17,363 nt of DNA from Campylobacteraceae bacterium (GTDB lineage Bacteria > Campylobacterota > Campylobacteria > Campylobacterales > Campylobacteraceae): NCBI GenBank assembly GCA_012521935.1, contig JAAYLJ010000006.1:1-17363 (forward strand), in the 5' to 3' direction. Shown here in pieces: positions 1 to 8,100 of the stretch; position 1 is the stretch's first letter; every line of letters starts with the position of its first letter. The position numbers and the translations under genes were made by a program. Under the pieces are notes generated by a model that did not search any database, was not told the DNA's origin, and saw only the letters and a program-made list of their open reading frames with translations.

Positions 1-2
1 AT

Positions 3-416
3 TTACCAAGTGGTAGCGCAGTATGCAATACAGCAATAGCTACAAATAGGCGCTATAAAACTCAAACGGGAGAGCAAAAAGAGGAAGTCTGCTTTATAGA
101 CATTGTGCTTTTTGGACGAACTGCTGAGATAGCAAATCAGTACCTAAAAAAAGGTTCCAAAGTTTTAGTTGAAGGTAGATTAAAACTTGAACAGTGGAAT
201 GATCAAAGTGGGCAAAAAAGAAGTAGGCACACTGTAACAGTTGAAACTTTACAAATGCTTGATAGTAAGGGGCAATCCCCGCAACCTCAAGAGAGTACGC
301 AAAATTACTCACATCAAGAACAAAGTCAATCATATCATAACAATCAAAGAGATCATGGCAGTGATTCAAACCAATTTCCTGAGATTGATATAAATGATGA
401 TGAAATTCCATTTTAA
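3..416 (+). CDS. ssb: Single-stranded DNA-binding protein, 5' end missing
   Basis: SSB coats single-stranded DNA during replication, repair and recombination and recruits partner proteins through its C-terminal tip. The frame is open from base 3, so the gene enters from the left edge. By comparison with E. coli SSB about 25 N-terminal residues lie outside the window. The visible part holds most of the OB fold, including VLFGRTAEIANQYLKKGSKV and the EGRLKLEQWNDQSGQKR strand pair. A Gln/Ser/Asn-rich flexible linker follows, and the protein ends in the acidic tip DDEIPF, the standard partner-docking peptide. An internal GTG at 105 could look like a start, but homology clearly continues upstream of it. 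rpsR follows after 20 bases in the same direction, the usual rpsF-ssb-rpsR order, so rpsF is expected just left of the window. Confidence 0.96.
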   Translation, partial: LPSGSAVCNTAIATNRRYKTQTGEQKEEVCFIDIVLFGRTAEIANQYLKKGSKVLVEGRLKLEQWNDQSGQKRSRHTVTVETLQMLDSKGQSPQPQESTQNYSHQEQSQSYHNNQRDHGSDSNQFPEIDINDDEIPF

Positions 417-436
417 AACTTTAAAAGGTAAAAATT

Positions 437-697
437 ATGTCTGATAAAAGAAAATATTCAAGAAAATATTGCAAATATTGTGAAGCAAAAGTTGAGTTTA
501 TCGATTATAAAGATACAAAAATGTTAAAACACTCTTTGTCTGAAAGATTTAAAATCATGCCACGAAGACTTACAGGTAACTGTAAAAAACATCAAGAGAT
601 GGTTGAAGCAGCTATCAAAAGAGCAAGACACGCAGCAATCATTCCATTTATTGTCGATAGAAAAAAGGTAGTACATAACCCTTTTGATATCTTATAA
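437..697 (+). CDS. rpsR: Small ribosomal subunit protein bS18
   Basis: bS18 is a 30S platform protein that binds with bS6. The 86-residue product has normal length. The core KIMPRRLTGNCKKHQ and the helix AIKRARHAAIIPF are typical of the family. Four potential zinc ligands are visible, C12, C15, C49 and H52, so this is the metal-binding (C+) form rather than the cysteine-free form. The ATG at 437 follows an AAAAGG ribosome-binding site with about 8 bases of spacing. It is co-directional with ssb and very probably in the same rpsF-ssb-rpsR transcript, which ends at the hairpin just downstream. Confidence 0.97.
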   Translation: MSDKRKYSRKYCKYCEAKVEFIDYKDTKMLKHSLSERFKIMPRRLTGNCKKHQEMVEAAIKRARHAAIIPFIVDRKKVVHNPFDIL

Positions 698-699
698 GA

Positions 700-724
700 G
701 TTAAAGGACTTAAAGTCCTTTAAC
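700..724. terminator. Hairpin between convergent rpsR and lon
   Basis: The perfect inverted repeat GTTAAAGGAC / GTCCTTTAAC (arms 700-709 and 715-724) encloses a 5-base loop. It sits between the rpsR stop (697) and the lon stop, which starts at base 725. On the plus strand it is followed by TTACTTTTTG, a weak broken T-tract. On the minus strand no T-run follows. It probably ends the ssb-rpsR transcript and may slow read-through from lon. Termination strength is inferred. Confidence 0.6.
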
Positions 725-3130
725 TTACTTTTTGAAAGCTATCTTTAGCACCTCTTCCACTCTTTCTACTGGTATGATTTCTAAAGCATCCTTAACCTCA
801 GATGGAATATCTTCTAAATCTCTCTCAAAATTCTTTTTAGGAATGATTGCAGTTTTTATCTTGGCCTTATATGCAGCTATTAATTTCTCTTTTAGTCCAC
901 CAATAGGCAAAACTTTTCCAGTTAAAGTAAGCTCACCTGTCATGGCAACATCACTTCTTACTTTAGTATTGGAAAATATCGATGCAATCGCAGTTGCCAT
1001 CGTGATTCCAGCACTTGGCCCATCTTTTGGAGTAGCGCCCTCAGGAACATGAAGATGAAGATCATATCTTTTGTAAACATCGCTTGGAGTGGTTTTTTCA
1101 CCCTCTTTAATAGGTATGATTGCTTTTGGTACTTTTATGGCTTTTTCATCTATTAAAACTTTTACAACACTTAAGGCTATCTTGGCGGACTCTTTCATCA
1201 CCTCACCCAAAGAGCCAGTAACTTGCACCAAACCTTTACCTTGAATTTTAATTGCCTCAATCTTTAAAACATCCCCGCCAACGCTTGTCCATGCAAGCCC
1301 ATTTACCTCTCCAATTTTTGGACTACTCTCTACTGCTTCAATTTCAAATACTTTTTTCTCTAAATACTCATCTAAGTTTTTAAGTGAGATGGATACTTTT
1401 TTAACTTCTGGATTTATAAGTAGCTCTTTTGCCACTTTTCTAAAAATATCCGCAACCCTTCTTCTTAAGTTTCTAACTCCAGACTCCCTAGTATAATCAG
1501 ATATGATTGCTTGCAAAGCAGGCTTACTAATGGAAGCTTCGATAGATTTTAATCCATGTTTTTTTAACTCTTGTGGGATTAAATATTTTTTTGCTATCTC
1601 AAATTTTTCCTGCGGAGTGTATGAGCTTAAAAATATAAACTCCATCCTATCTCTTAATGGAGCAGGGATCGAGCCAACATCATTAGCCGTTGCAACAAAA
1701 ACTATCTTACTTAAATCTATATTGAAATTTAGGTAATAATCCCTAAATTTATTATTTTGCTCTGGATCTAAAACCTCTAACAATACAGCAGTTGGATCTC
1801 CTCTAAAACTTCTTGCAACCTTATCTATCTCATCTAAAACAATAACAGGATTCATCTCTTTTGCTTCAATGAGTCCTTGGACAATTCTCCCAGGCATCGC
1901 TCCAATGTAGGTTCTTCTATGCCCTCTTAGCTCATTTACATCCTCGAGTCCACCAAGTGCAATTCGTATTAGTTTTCTTTTAAGCGCTTTTGAAATTGAG
2001 TTTGCTAAAGAAGTTTTACCAACTCCTGGAGGTCCTGCAAAGCAAAGAATCGCACCCTTATTAGATCTATCTTTTATCCCCCTTTTTTCTAAAAGCTCTC
2101 TAACAGCAAAATACTCCTCAATTCTCTCTTTTGGGCGCTTTAATGAGTAGTGATCTTTATCTAGCTGTCTTTTGACTTCAACAATATTTAATTTATCTTT
2201 AGAACTCTTCTCAAAAGGTATCTCAATCACCCAATCAAGATAGCTTTGGATCATGTTTGCATCTGCTGAGTCTGGGTGCATTCTGGAGAGTTTATCTATC
2301 TGTTTACTAATCTCTTTTATGGCATCTTCACTCATGAAAGGTTTTTTAAGCTCTAGTTTTTGCCTATACTCCTCTATCTCTTCCTCTCTTTGAGTGTCGC
2401 TTCCAAGCTCTTGCTGGATCTGCTTTAGCTGCTCTTTTAGAAAATACTCCTTATTTACCTTTTCAATTCTAGAGTGAACCTTGCTTTTTATCTCTTTTTG
2501 TAACTTACTAGCTTCAATCTCTTCAATTAAATAATCAGCCAAAAGAAGCATTCTATTTAAAAGATTTTGCTCAATAAACAGCGTGTAAGCTTGCTCTTTT
2601 TTAAGCTTCATCGAGCTTGCTATAAGATCACAAATCCTTCCCATTTCACTATTTTCTTCAATGGTTTTTAGCAAATCTGGCGGAAAGTAATTGCTAATAT
2701 TTGACAAAGCTCTAACTTTTTCTCTAATCACTTTACCAACAGCTTCAATCTTGGCTTCATTATCTCTAATAGTTTTAATAATCTCAATCTTTCCAACTAG
2801 AGGTTTTTCGCTTATCTCTTCAATGACTCTACCTTTGCTTATTCCTTGAAAAAGTATCTTTACTCTTCCATCAGGCAAAGAGACTTTTCTCATGATTGAG
2901 CCAACAACTCCTGCGTCAAATATTGTTTCAAAATCCCTTGTTCCCTCTTCATCTGGTTTTGCTGTTGCTACAATCACCAAAGAGTCATTTTTAATAGCCT
3001 CATTAGCAGCTGCGATGTTCTCCTCATCATTTAAAAAGATAGGTGTAATCATAAATGGGTATAAAAAAAGATCATCTTCTATTATTATTGGCAAATCTGC
3101 TGGAAATGATTTTTTATCTGTTATTTTCAA
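725..3130 (-). CDS. lon: ATP-dependent Lon protease (endopeptidase La)
   Basis: Lon is a cytoplasmic homohexameric AAA+ serine protease that degrades misfolded and regulatory proteins. The 801 residues match family length. In order, there is an N-terminal substrate-binding LON domain (about residues 8-205), a helical linker, and the AAA+ module with Walker A GPPGVGKT at 366-373 and Walker B VIVLDEIDK. The C-terminal protease domain follows. Its catalytic Ser706 lies in PKDGPSAG and its Lys749 in GGLKEK, with the 43-residue spacing seen in E. coli Lon. The start is TTG at 3130, supported by AAGGAG at 3137-3142 with 6 bases of spacing. The same bases touch the stop of bamD, 12 bases upstream, so bamD-lon is an operon with likely translational coupling. 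No HspR-type inverted repeat was seen nearby. The 3' end abuts the shared hairpin with rpsR. Confidence 0.97.
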   Translation of the reverse strand: MKITDKKSFPADLPIIIEDDLFLYPFMITPIFLNDEENIAAANEAIKNDSLVIVATAKPDEEGTRDFETIFDAGVVGSIMRKVSLPDGRVKILFQGISKGRVIEEISEKPLVGKIEIIKTIRDNEAKIEAVGKVIREKVRALSNISNYFPPDLLKTIEENSEMGRICDLIASSMKLKKEQAYTLFIEQNLLNRMLLLADYLIEEIEASKLQKEIKSKVHSRIEKVNKEYFLKEQLKQIQQELGSDTQREEEIEEYRQKLELKKPFMSEDAIKEISKQIDKLSRMHPDSADANMIQSYLDWVIEIPFEKSSKDKLNIVEVKRQLDKDHYSLKRPKERIEEYFAVRELLEKRGIKDRSNKGAILCFAGPPGVGKTSLANSISKALKRKLIRIALGGLEDVNELRGHRRTYIGAMPGRIVQGLIEAKEMNPVIVLDEIDKVARSFRGDPTAVLLEVLDPEQNNKFRDYYLNFNIDLSKIVFVATANDVGSIPAPLRDRMEFIFLSSYTPQEKFEIAKKYLIPQELKKHGLKSIEASISKPALQAIISDYTRESGVRNLRRRVADIFRKVAKELLINPEVKKVSISLKNLDEYLEKKVFEIEAVESSPKIGEVNGLAWTSVGGDVLKIEAIKIQGKGLVQVTGSLGEVMKESAKIALSVVKVLIDEKAIKVPKAIIPIKEGEKTTPSDVYKRYDLHLHVPEGATPKDGPSAGITMATAIASIFSNTKVRSDVAMTGELTLTGKVLPIGGLKEKLIAAYKAKIKTAIIPKKNFERDLEDIPSEVKDALEIIPVERVEEVLKIAFKK

Positions 3131-3142
3131 CTGTTTCTCCTT

Positions 3143-3781
3143 TTATTCAAATATTCCTCTATACCAAGGTAGTTCTGGCTTTATCATTTGTGCATCTTTT
3201 AAAGATGAGTTTTCAAGTTTTTCTTTATAAGCTTGAGCTGAATCCTTCTTCTTTGTCCTGCTATAAAGCGAGGCTATCTCTCCATCAAGATAATACTCTC
3301 CAAGCTCTAATTTCGTTAGTATCGTCTCAACCATTGGCCTATAAATTGAGTTTGGATACTTATCCATAAAAACCCTTGTATCATCAATGGTATCTAAAAG
3401 AAGCTGCTGGTTTCTGTTTGGTAAAATGAAAGAGTTAAAGTTTGCTTTTATTTTTAAGTATGAAGCATACTCAATCTTTTTTGAAGTTCCATATCGTTTC
3501 ATATACTCATCAAGATAAAAGTTTGACATAATATACTCTTCATCTTCAATGTGTGCATTTGCCAAAATAAGCATCATCTCTTCCAAAAGTGGCGAAGCTA
3601 TGTGTTCGCTTGCCATTGAGATAAAGTGAGAATCAGCTAATTCTAAATCCCTATCTCTAATATCTTTAATAATCTGCTCATACCAAGCATTAGCTGGAAG
3701 GTTATAAAGCTCATCAGATTTGGTGGAACACCCACTAATAAATAGTGCAATTGCGAAGATAGATATTAAAACTTTTTTCAT
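3143..3781 (-). CDS. bamD: Outer membrane assembly lipoprotein BamD
   Basis: BamD is the TPR lipoprotein of the BAM complex that inserts beta-barrel proteins into the outer membrane. A type II signal peptide is visible (MKKVLISIFAIALFISGC), with the lipobox ISGC and Cys18 as the acylated residue from the chosen start. Paired amphipathic helices of TPR type follow, with YIMSNFYLDEYMKRYGTSKK and the later MDKYPNSIYRPMVETI fitting the YfiO/BamD pattern. At 212 residues it is slightly shorter than the E. coli protein (about 245). An upstream ATG at 3785-3787 would add Met-Ile, but it directly abuts the AAGG ribosome-binding site (3788-3791). The ATG at 3779-3781 has 6-base spacing and is preferred. 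It is the first gene of an operon with lon. The assignment rests on the lipobox, the TPR pattern and its position between lon and fliW. Confidence 0.85.
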   Translation of the reverse strand: MKKVLISIFAIALFISGCSTKSDELYNLPANAWYEQIIKDIRDRDLELADSHFISMASEHIASPLLEEMMLILANAHIEDEEYIMSNFYLDEYMKRYGTSKKIEYASYLKIKANFNSFILPNRNQQLLLDTIDDTRVFMDKYPNSIYRPMVETILTKLELGEYYLDGEIASLYSRTKKKDSAQAYKEKLENSSLKDAQMIKPELPWYRGIFE

Positions 3782-3806
3782 AATCATCCTTATTTAAAAA
3801 GTAGCT

Positions 3807-3812
3807 ATTATA
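3807..3812 (-). promoter_or_regulatory. Predicted -10 box of bamD-lon
   Basis: On the minus strand a perfect TATAAT lies 25 bases upstream of the bamD start, in the 138-base bamD-fliW intergenic region. No clear -35 hexamer is present, but A/T-rich DNA lies upstream, as is common for sigma-70 promoters in Campylobacterota. Confidence 0.55.
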
Positions 3813-3880
3813 GTCTTTTTCCAGTTATTCAAAGATTAAACTAAAAATCTTTCCATCCAATGGTGCTTTAAACTCTAAAG

Positions 3881-3889
3881 TGATACAAT
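3881..3889 (+). promoter_or_regulatory. Predicted extended -10 promoter of fliW-proC
   Basis: TGATACAAT reads as an extended -10 element (TG-n-TACAAT). It places a transcript start near base 3896, about 24 bases before the fliW ATG. No convincing -35 hexamer is seen 17 bases upstream. No sigma-54 or sigma-28 type motif was recognised, so fliW seems to be expressed constitutively here. Confidence 0.45.
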
Positions 3890-3919
3890 GTTAGATTATC
3901 TATTAGCTAAAGGATATAA

Positions 3920-4315
3920 ATGATATTTAATGTTGCTTCCGCAATCCCTGGCTTTTCCCATGTTAAAACAGTGGAGCTAAAGAAGATAGACGATTTTTTT
4001 ATGCAGTTAAAAAGTGGTGAAGATGAGACATCTTTTACCTTGATTAATCCATACCTTTTAAGAGAGTATCCATTTGAGATACCAAGTTTTTATAAAGAGA
4101 TTTTGCAAATAGACAAAGAGTCTGCCATCTTGATTTTAAACATTATGATAGTAGCAAAACCAATCGAACACTCAACTATCAACTTCATAGCACCAGTCAT
4201 TTTTAATACTGATTCAAAAACTATGGCTCAAGTACTATTAGATCAAGAAAAATACCCAGACTATGGCATCATGGAAGGGATAAAAGATTATCTAAAGGGA
4301 AATGATGAAGCTTAG
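3920..4315 (+). CDS. fliW: Flagellar assembly factor FliW
   Basis: FliW binds the translational repressor CsrA and flagellin. Free flagellin displaces FliW, which then inhibits CsrA, so flagellin synthesis is tied to filament growth. The 131-residue product has the family length. Family features are the early IPGF turn, the FTLINPYLL strand, the EIPSFYKEILQID segment and EHSTINFIAPVIFN, the most conserved FliW region. The start ATG at 3920 follows AAAGGAT at a normal distance. proC begins inside its last codons, so the two are co-transcribed and probably translationally coupled. The flagellin and csrA genes are not in the window. The same fliW-proC adjacency is, to my recollection, present in C. 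jejuni (Cj1075-Cj1076). Confidence 0.93.
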   Translation: MIFNVASAIPGFSHVKTVELKKIDDFFMQLKSGEDETSFTLINPYLLREYPFEIPSFYKEILQIDKESAILILNIMIVAKPIEHSTINFIAPVIFNTDSKTMAQVLLDQEKYPDYGIMEGIKDYLKGNDEA

Positions 4316-5063
4316 TTTTATTGGCAATGGAGCTATGGCAAAAGCGATGATAAAGGGTGCCATAGCAAACTACAAGATTGAAGTTATAGGAAGAGATTTA
4401 GAGAAATTAAATATTTTAAATGAAGAGTTAAATGGAAAACTTGAAGTTAAAAAACTTGAAGAAAAGATGGATGTAGAGGGAAAAGTTTTAATTCTTTGTG
4501 TAAAACCTCAAGCTTTAAAAAGTGTTGCAACTTTTTTTAAAGGAAGAGCTAAAGCCTTAATTAGCGTTTTAGCTGGAACTAATTTAAGTAGTTTAAAAGA
4601 GCAGATTAAAGCTGATTTTACCATTAGAGCGATGCCAAACTTAGCAGCTTCTTACAAAGCTTCAATGACAACACTAACAGGAGATAAAGGCTTTAAAGAA
4701 GAATCTATGCTGATTTTACAAAGCATTGGTAAGACGCTTTGGCTAGAGAGTGAAAAAGAGCTTGACATAGCAGCTGGAGTTAACGGGTGTGGGCCAGCTT
4801 TTTTAGCCATTGTAGCTGAAGCTTTAGCTGATGGGGCAGTTAAAGAGGGAGTAAAAAGAGAAGATGCTTATGTGTTAGTAAAAGGACTTTTTGAAGGATT
4901 TGCGCCACTTTTAGAAAACTCAACTCATCCAGCTTTGATAAAAGATGGAGTTATGAGCCCTGGAGGTGTTACTGCTGCTGGTGTTGGGGCTTTGGAAGAG
5001 TTTAGAGTAAGAAATGCTTTTATAAAAGCAATACAATATGCACACGAAAAGAAAATAAAGTAA
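4305..5063 (+). CDS. proC: Pyrroline-5-carboxylate reductase
   Basis: ProC catalyses the last step of proline synthesis, NAD(P)H-dependent reduction of 1-pyrroline-5-carboxylate to L-proline, in the cytoplasm. The product (252 residues) has an N-terminal Rossmann fold with FIGNGAMAKAM as the dinucleotide loop. It has the RAMPNLAASY substrate-loop segment and the C-terminal helical dimerisation domain. That domain carries NGCGPAFLAIVAEALADGAV and the family signature SPGGVTAAG. Two ATGs lie in tandem at 4302 and 4305. The AAAGGGA ribosome-binding site (4294-4300) is 1 base from the first and 4 from the second, and the second also gives the usual short N-terminus, so 4305 is preferred. It overlaps the end of fliW by 11 bases. 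Confidence 0.95.
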   Translation: MKLSFIGNGAMAKAMIKGAIANYKIEVIGRDLEKLNILNEELNGKLEVKKLEEKMDVEGKVLILCVKPQALKSVATFFKGRAKALISVLAGTNLSSLKEQIKADFTIRAMPNLAASYKASMTTLTGDKGFKEESMLILQSIGKTLWLESEKELDIAAGVNGCGPAFLAIVAEALADGAVKEGVKREDAYVLVKGLFEGFAPLLENSTHPALIKDGVMSPGGVTAAGVGALEEFRVRNAFIKAIQYAHEKKIK

Positions 5064-5069
5064 GATTTA

Positions 5070-5095
5070 AAGCAAAATTATGCTAGAATTTGCTT
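5070..5095. repeat. Imperfect inverted repeat around the operon -10 box
   Basis: The arms AAGCAAAATT (5070-5079) and AATTTGCTT (5087-5095) are complementary except for one unpaired A, around a 7-base centre that contains most of the predicted -10 box. It could be an operator or a weak RNA hairpin. Without a following T-run it is not a convincing terminator. At this AT content, chance occurrence is possible. Confidence 0.3.
5081..5089 (+). promoter_or_regulatory. Predicted extended -10 promoter of the pseudopilin operon
   Basis: TGCTAGAAT matches an extended -10 (TG-n-TAGAAT) in the 58-base gap after proC. The predicted start is near 5096, with the strong AAGGAGG ribosome-binding site at 5111-5117. 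No -35 hexamer is evident. An imperfect dyad surrounds it (separate entry). Read-through from proC is also possible because no terminator with a T-tract separates them. Confidence 0.42.
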
Positions 5096-5121
5096 AAGAA
5101 TTATTTTCAAAAGGAGGCATC

Positions 5122-8100
5122 ATGCTCCGCCTATTTTTACTACTTTTAACTACTCTTTTTTTATGGGCTGATGTAGAGCCAAATGACAATTGCAATCAAG
5201 CTGAATTAGTACAATTAAACTCTACCATGGCAGGTTCTGTTCAAGGCAATAGTTGGTTTATAACAAATGATCCGAATGATTATTACCATTTTACTATTCC
5301 AACTAGTGGTGAGGTAAAAATAGAAGTACAGTCCAACGGGCCTATTAATGGTTATTTATATAACTCAAGTTGTAGTTCAACAGTTAGTAGCAGAACAAAC
5401 AGTAATAACTTTACCTTAACTGCTAAAGTAAATGCTGGCCAGTACAAATTTAGACTTTATAATGATGTTTCAACTACAAGAACTTACTCTTTTAGCATTA
5501 ATTACACTCCAGACATGCCCTCTTTTAGTATAAATGATATATCTTTTAATGAAGGAAATAGTGGTTGGCATACTGAAAAAGTAGCTGTTAGTTTATCTAA
5601 TGCTCTTGAAGAAACCGTTACAGTTAATTATGCTACTTCAGATTTAGAGGCAAAAGCTGGCATAGACTATAAAGCCACTTCAGGTACTTTAACTTTTTAC
5701 CCAGGAGACATAACTAGAACTATTTTAGTAGAGATAAACGGAGATACTGAAACTGAAAACAATGAAAGATTTAAAATAACTCTTAGCAATCCATCTTTGG
5801 GTACTAAACTAGATAATAGTAGCGCCACAATAACCATAATAGATGATGATGGGGGCGAGGTTTACAATAATGAAAGAGGATTTCTAATAAGAAACCCAGT
5901 TGATAGTAGAAACATAAGGGGTGGTTTAAGAGTTATTGGAAATACAGTTCTTTGTCCTAAAGATAGATCTGGAAAATGTATAGAAAGTACTGGATCTACA
6001 ACGAATGCGGATTTAGATTTAAAATTTGTAAATACAAAAAATTTTAATGGAAGTTTTAAAAACTCTTCAGATGCAAAGTTAGATATCCCCTCTTCTGCTA
6101 CTATTAAGTGGGCAGGTTTTTATGCACAAGGATACTTAAGTGACAGTGCGTACCGCACAAGTAATATTAACTCCACAAAAACTGCCATACTTGACTCTCC
6201 AGTAAGACTTACCATTCCCTCTCTTGGAACCATAGATATTCCAGCTCAAATTACAAATGCTCAAAGAAATGGTTCTTTTGGATACACATATGGCTCATAT
6301 AGTGAAGTTTCAGAGTTAAAAGGAAAAAAAGGTAGTGAGATAAATGGGTGGGTAACTGCAGCAAATATTAAAGCAAATCAAGGAAGAACTCAAGATTTTA
6401 GAGATGGGCTTGGAAATTTTGGGGCGTGGACTTTAGTTGTAGTGTATGAAGATCAAAATGAGAGTTTAAAAAATATATCTGTTTTTGATGGGTACAGACA
6501 AGTAAATCAAAATAATGGCTCAGTTGACATAATAATTGATGGGTTTTTGACTCCTACAAGTGGTGATGTAACTTCCACTCTATCCATATTTGCAGGAGAG
6601 GGCGATAAGCACATTTCGGGGGATAAACTCTTCATTGATGGGGTTGAGATAAGTGTTGAAAGAAACAATGCTTTCAACTCTTCCATCTCCAATGTTGAAA
6701 GAAATCCTTCTCTTATAAATAATCAAGGTATAGATATACAAAATCATGATGTAAGCAATATTGTTAAAAATAGGCAAACAAAATCTACTATCAACTTAAC
6801 ATCCACTCAAGATGCGTACTTCCCAAGTGTTGTAGCTTTCACTACTGAGCTTTATGAGCCTAGAGTTTGCTATGCCCAAACTCTTTATGATGAAAGTGGT
6901 GAAAACGAGTTAACAAGTGCAAAGATTGGTGATATTATCACTATTCATACTTGGATATCAAATATGAAAAAAGATGCTACGGATGGAGATCTTGAAACAG
7001 CTGATAAGGTTTTAATTACTGTTGATTTAGATGAAGAAAATATTGAGTATCAAGATGGAACTATTGAGATTAAAAACATTGGAAGTAGCACCTATGAACA
7101 AAATAGCAATAAAATTTCATTTGTAGAAGATAAGCCTACTACTTTGTGGAGAGTTGGAATTGGAGCAAATGAGGTTGATGGCGGAAGATTAGATCCAAAT
7201 CCGCACGGAACAGAGGATAAAAAAGTTTTTGTAACTTATAAGGCAAAACTTATAAGTTCTGGTGAAGTTGATATTGGAAATATCTATAAAGTATCTTATG
7301 AAAATAGTCTTTTAGGAGAGAGGTTTGGAGATGAAAGTCCGCTTAACATAGGGATTTGTGCAGATTTTAGCTCTTCATTAACCATTGAAGGAGCGCTTGG
7401 TGCTTTTAATGTAGTTAATCAAAATTTTAATAAAAACTCCAATAGCACTGATACAAACAGTGAAGAAAATGCCCTTTATACCCAAGTCACGGGACAAGAT
7501 TTTAAAGTTAAAGTTCTCTCTTTGGAAGATGATTTAAAAACTCTTAGAAACACAAATGAAATAGTTGAAATTGGTTTTATAGATACTCCAGATTATGGAA
7601 GCGCAAATACAACTGAAGAGAAGCAACAAATGTGTGAAGACGCGTCTTTGCTTTCTGGTACTTTAAAAACTATTAAATTTGAAAATGAGTCATCTAAAGA
7701 GATCACCTTTTCATATCCAAAAGCTGCAAAAAGCCTATCATTTAAAATCTCTTTTAACAAAGGCGGTGTTACAAAATATGCATGCTCAAGAGACCCTTGG
7801 GGCTTTGCTGTAAGGCCTAGTTCTTATGAGTTAAGCACTCCAGATAGTGAGCCATTAACAGGCGGCAAAAAACACACACTAAACATAAAAGCCATGGATA
7901 AAAAAGAGGGAGGAGATAAGAGCACTAGCTACAATCAAACAGGATCTTTAATTACTGGCACAATGAAGGTGATAACTCCAGCGGGTTGCGATGAGGATAG
8001 CATAGATACAGAGGATAAAGATATTACATTCATAAACTCTTTTAGCGATGGTGAATTAAATTATACAAACTTTTCATTTGATAATGTTGGTGTTGCTAGA

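Noticed and set aside
94..411. A 105-codon open frame on the minus strand opposite ssb.
   Set aside because: It lies fully antisense to a clear SSB reading frame. Its Gln/His/Phe-rich product reflects the Gln-rich SSB linker read backwards.
2892..3369. Two plus-strand open frames across the bamD-lon junction.
   Set aside because: Both are antisense to well supported genes, have no ribosome-binding site and no recognisable domain.
3785..3787. An upstream ATG for bamD.
   Set aside because: It touches the AAGG ribosome-binding site with no spacer. The next ATG has normal spacing and starts a standard lipoprotein signal.
5070..5095. The dyad after proC as a rho-independent terminator.
   Set aside because: The arms are AT-rich with a bulge and no T-run follows. 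It is kept only as a possible operator.
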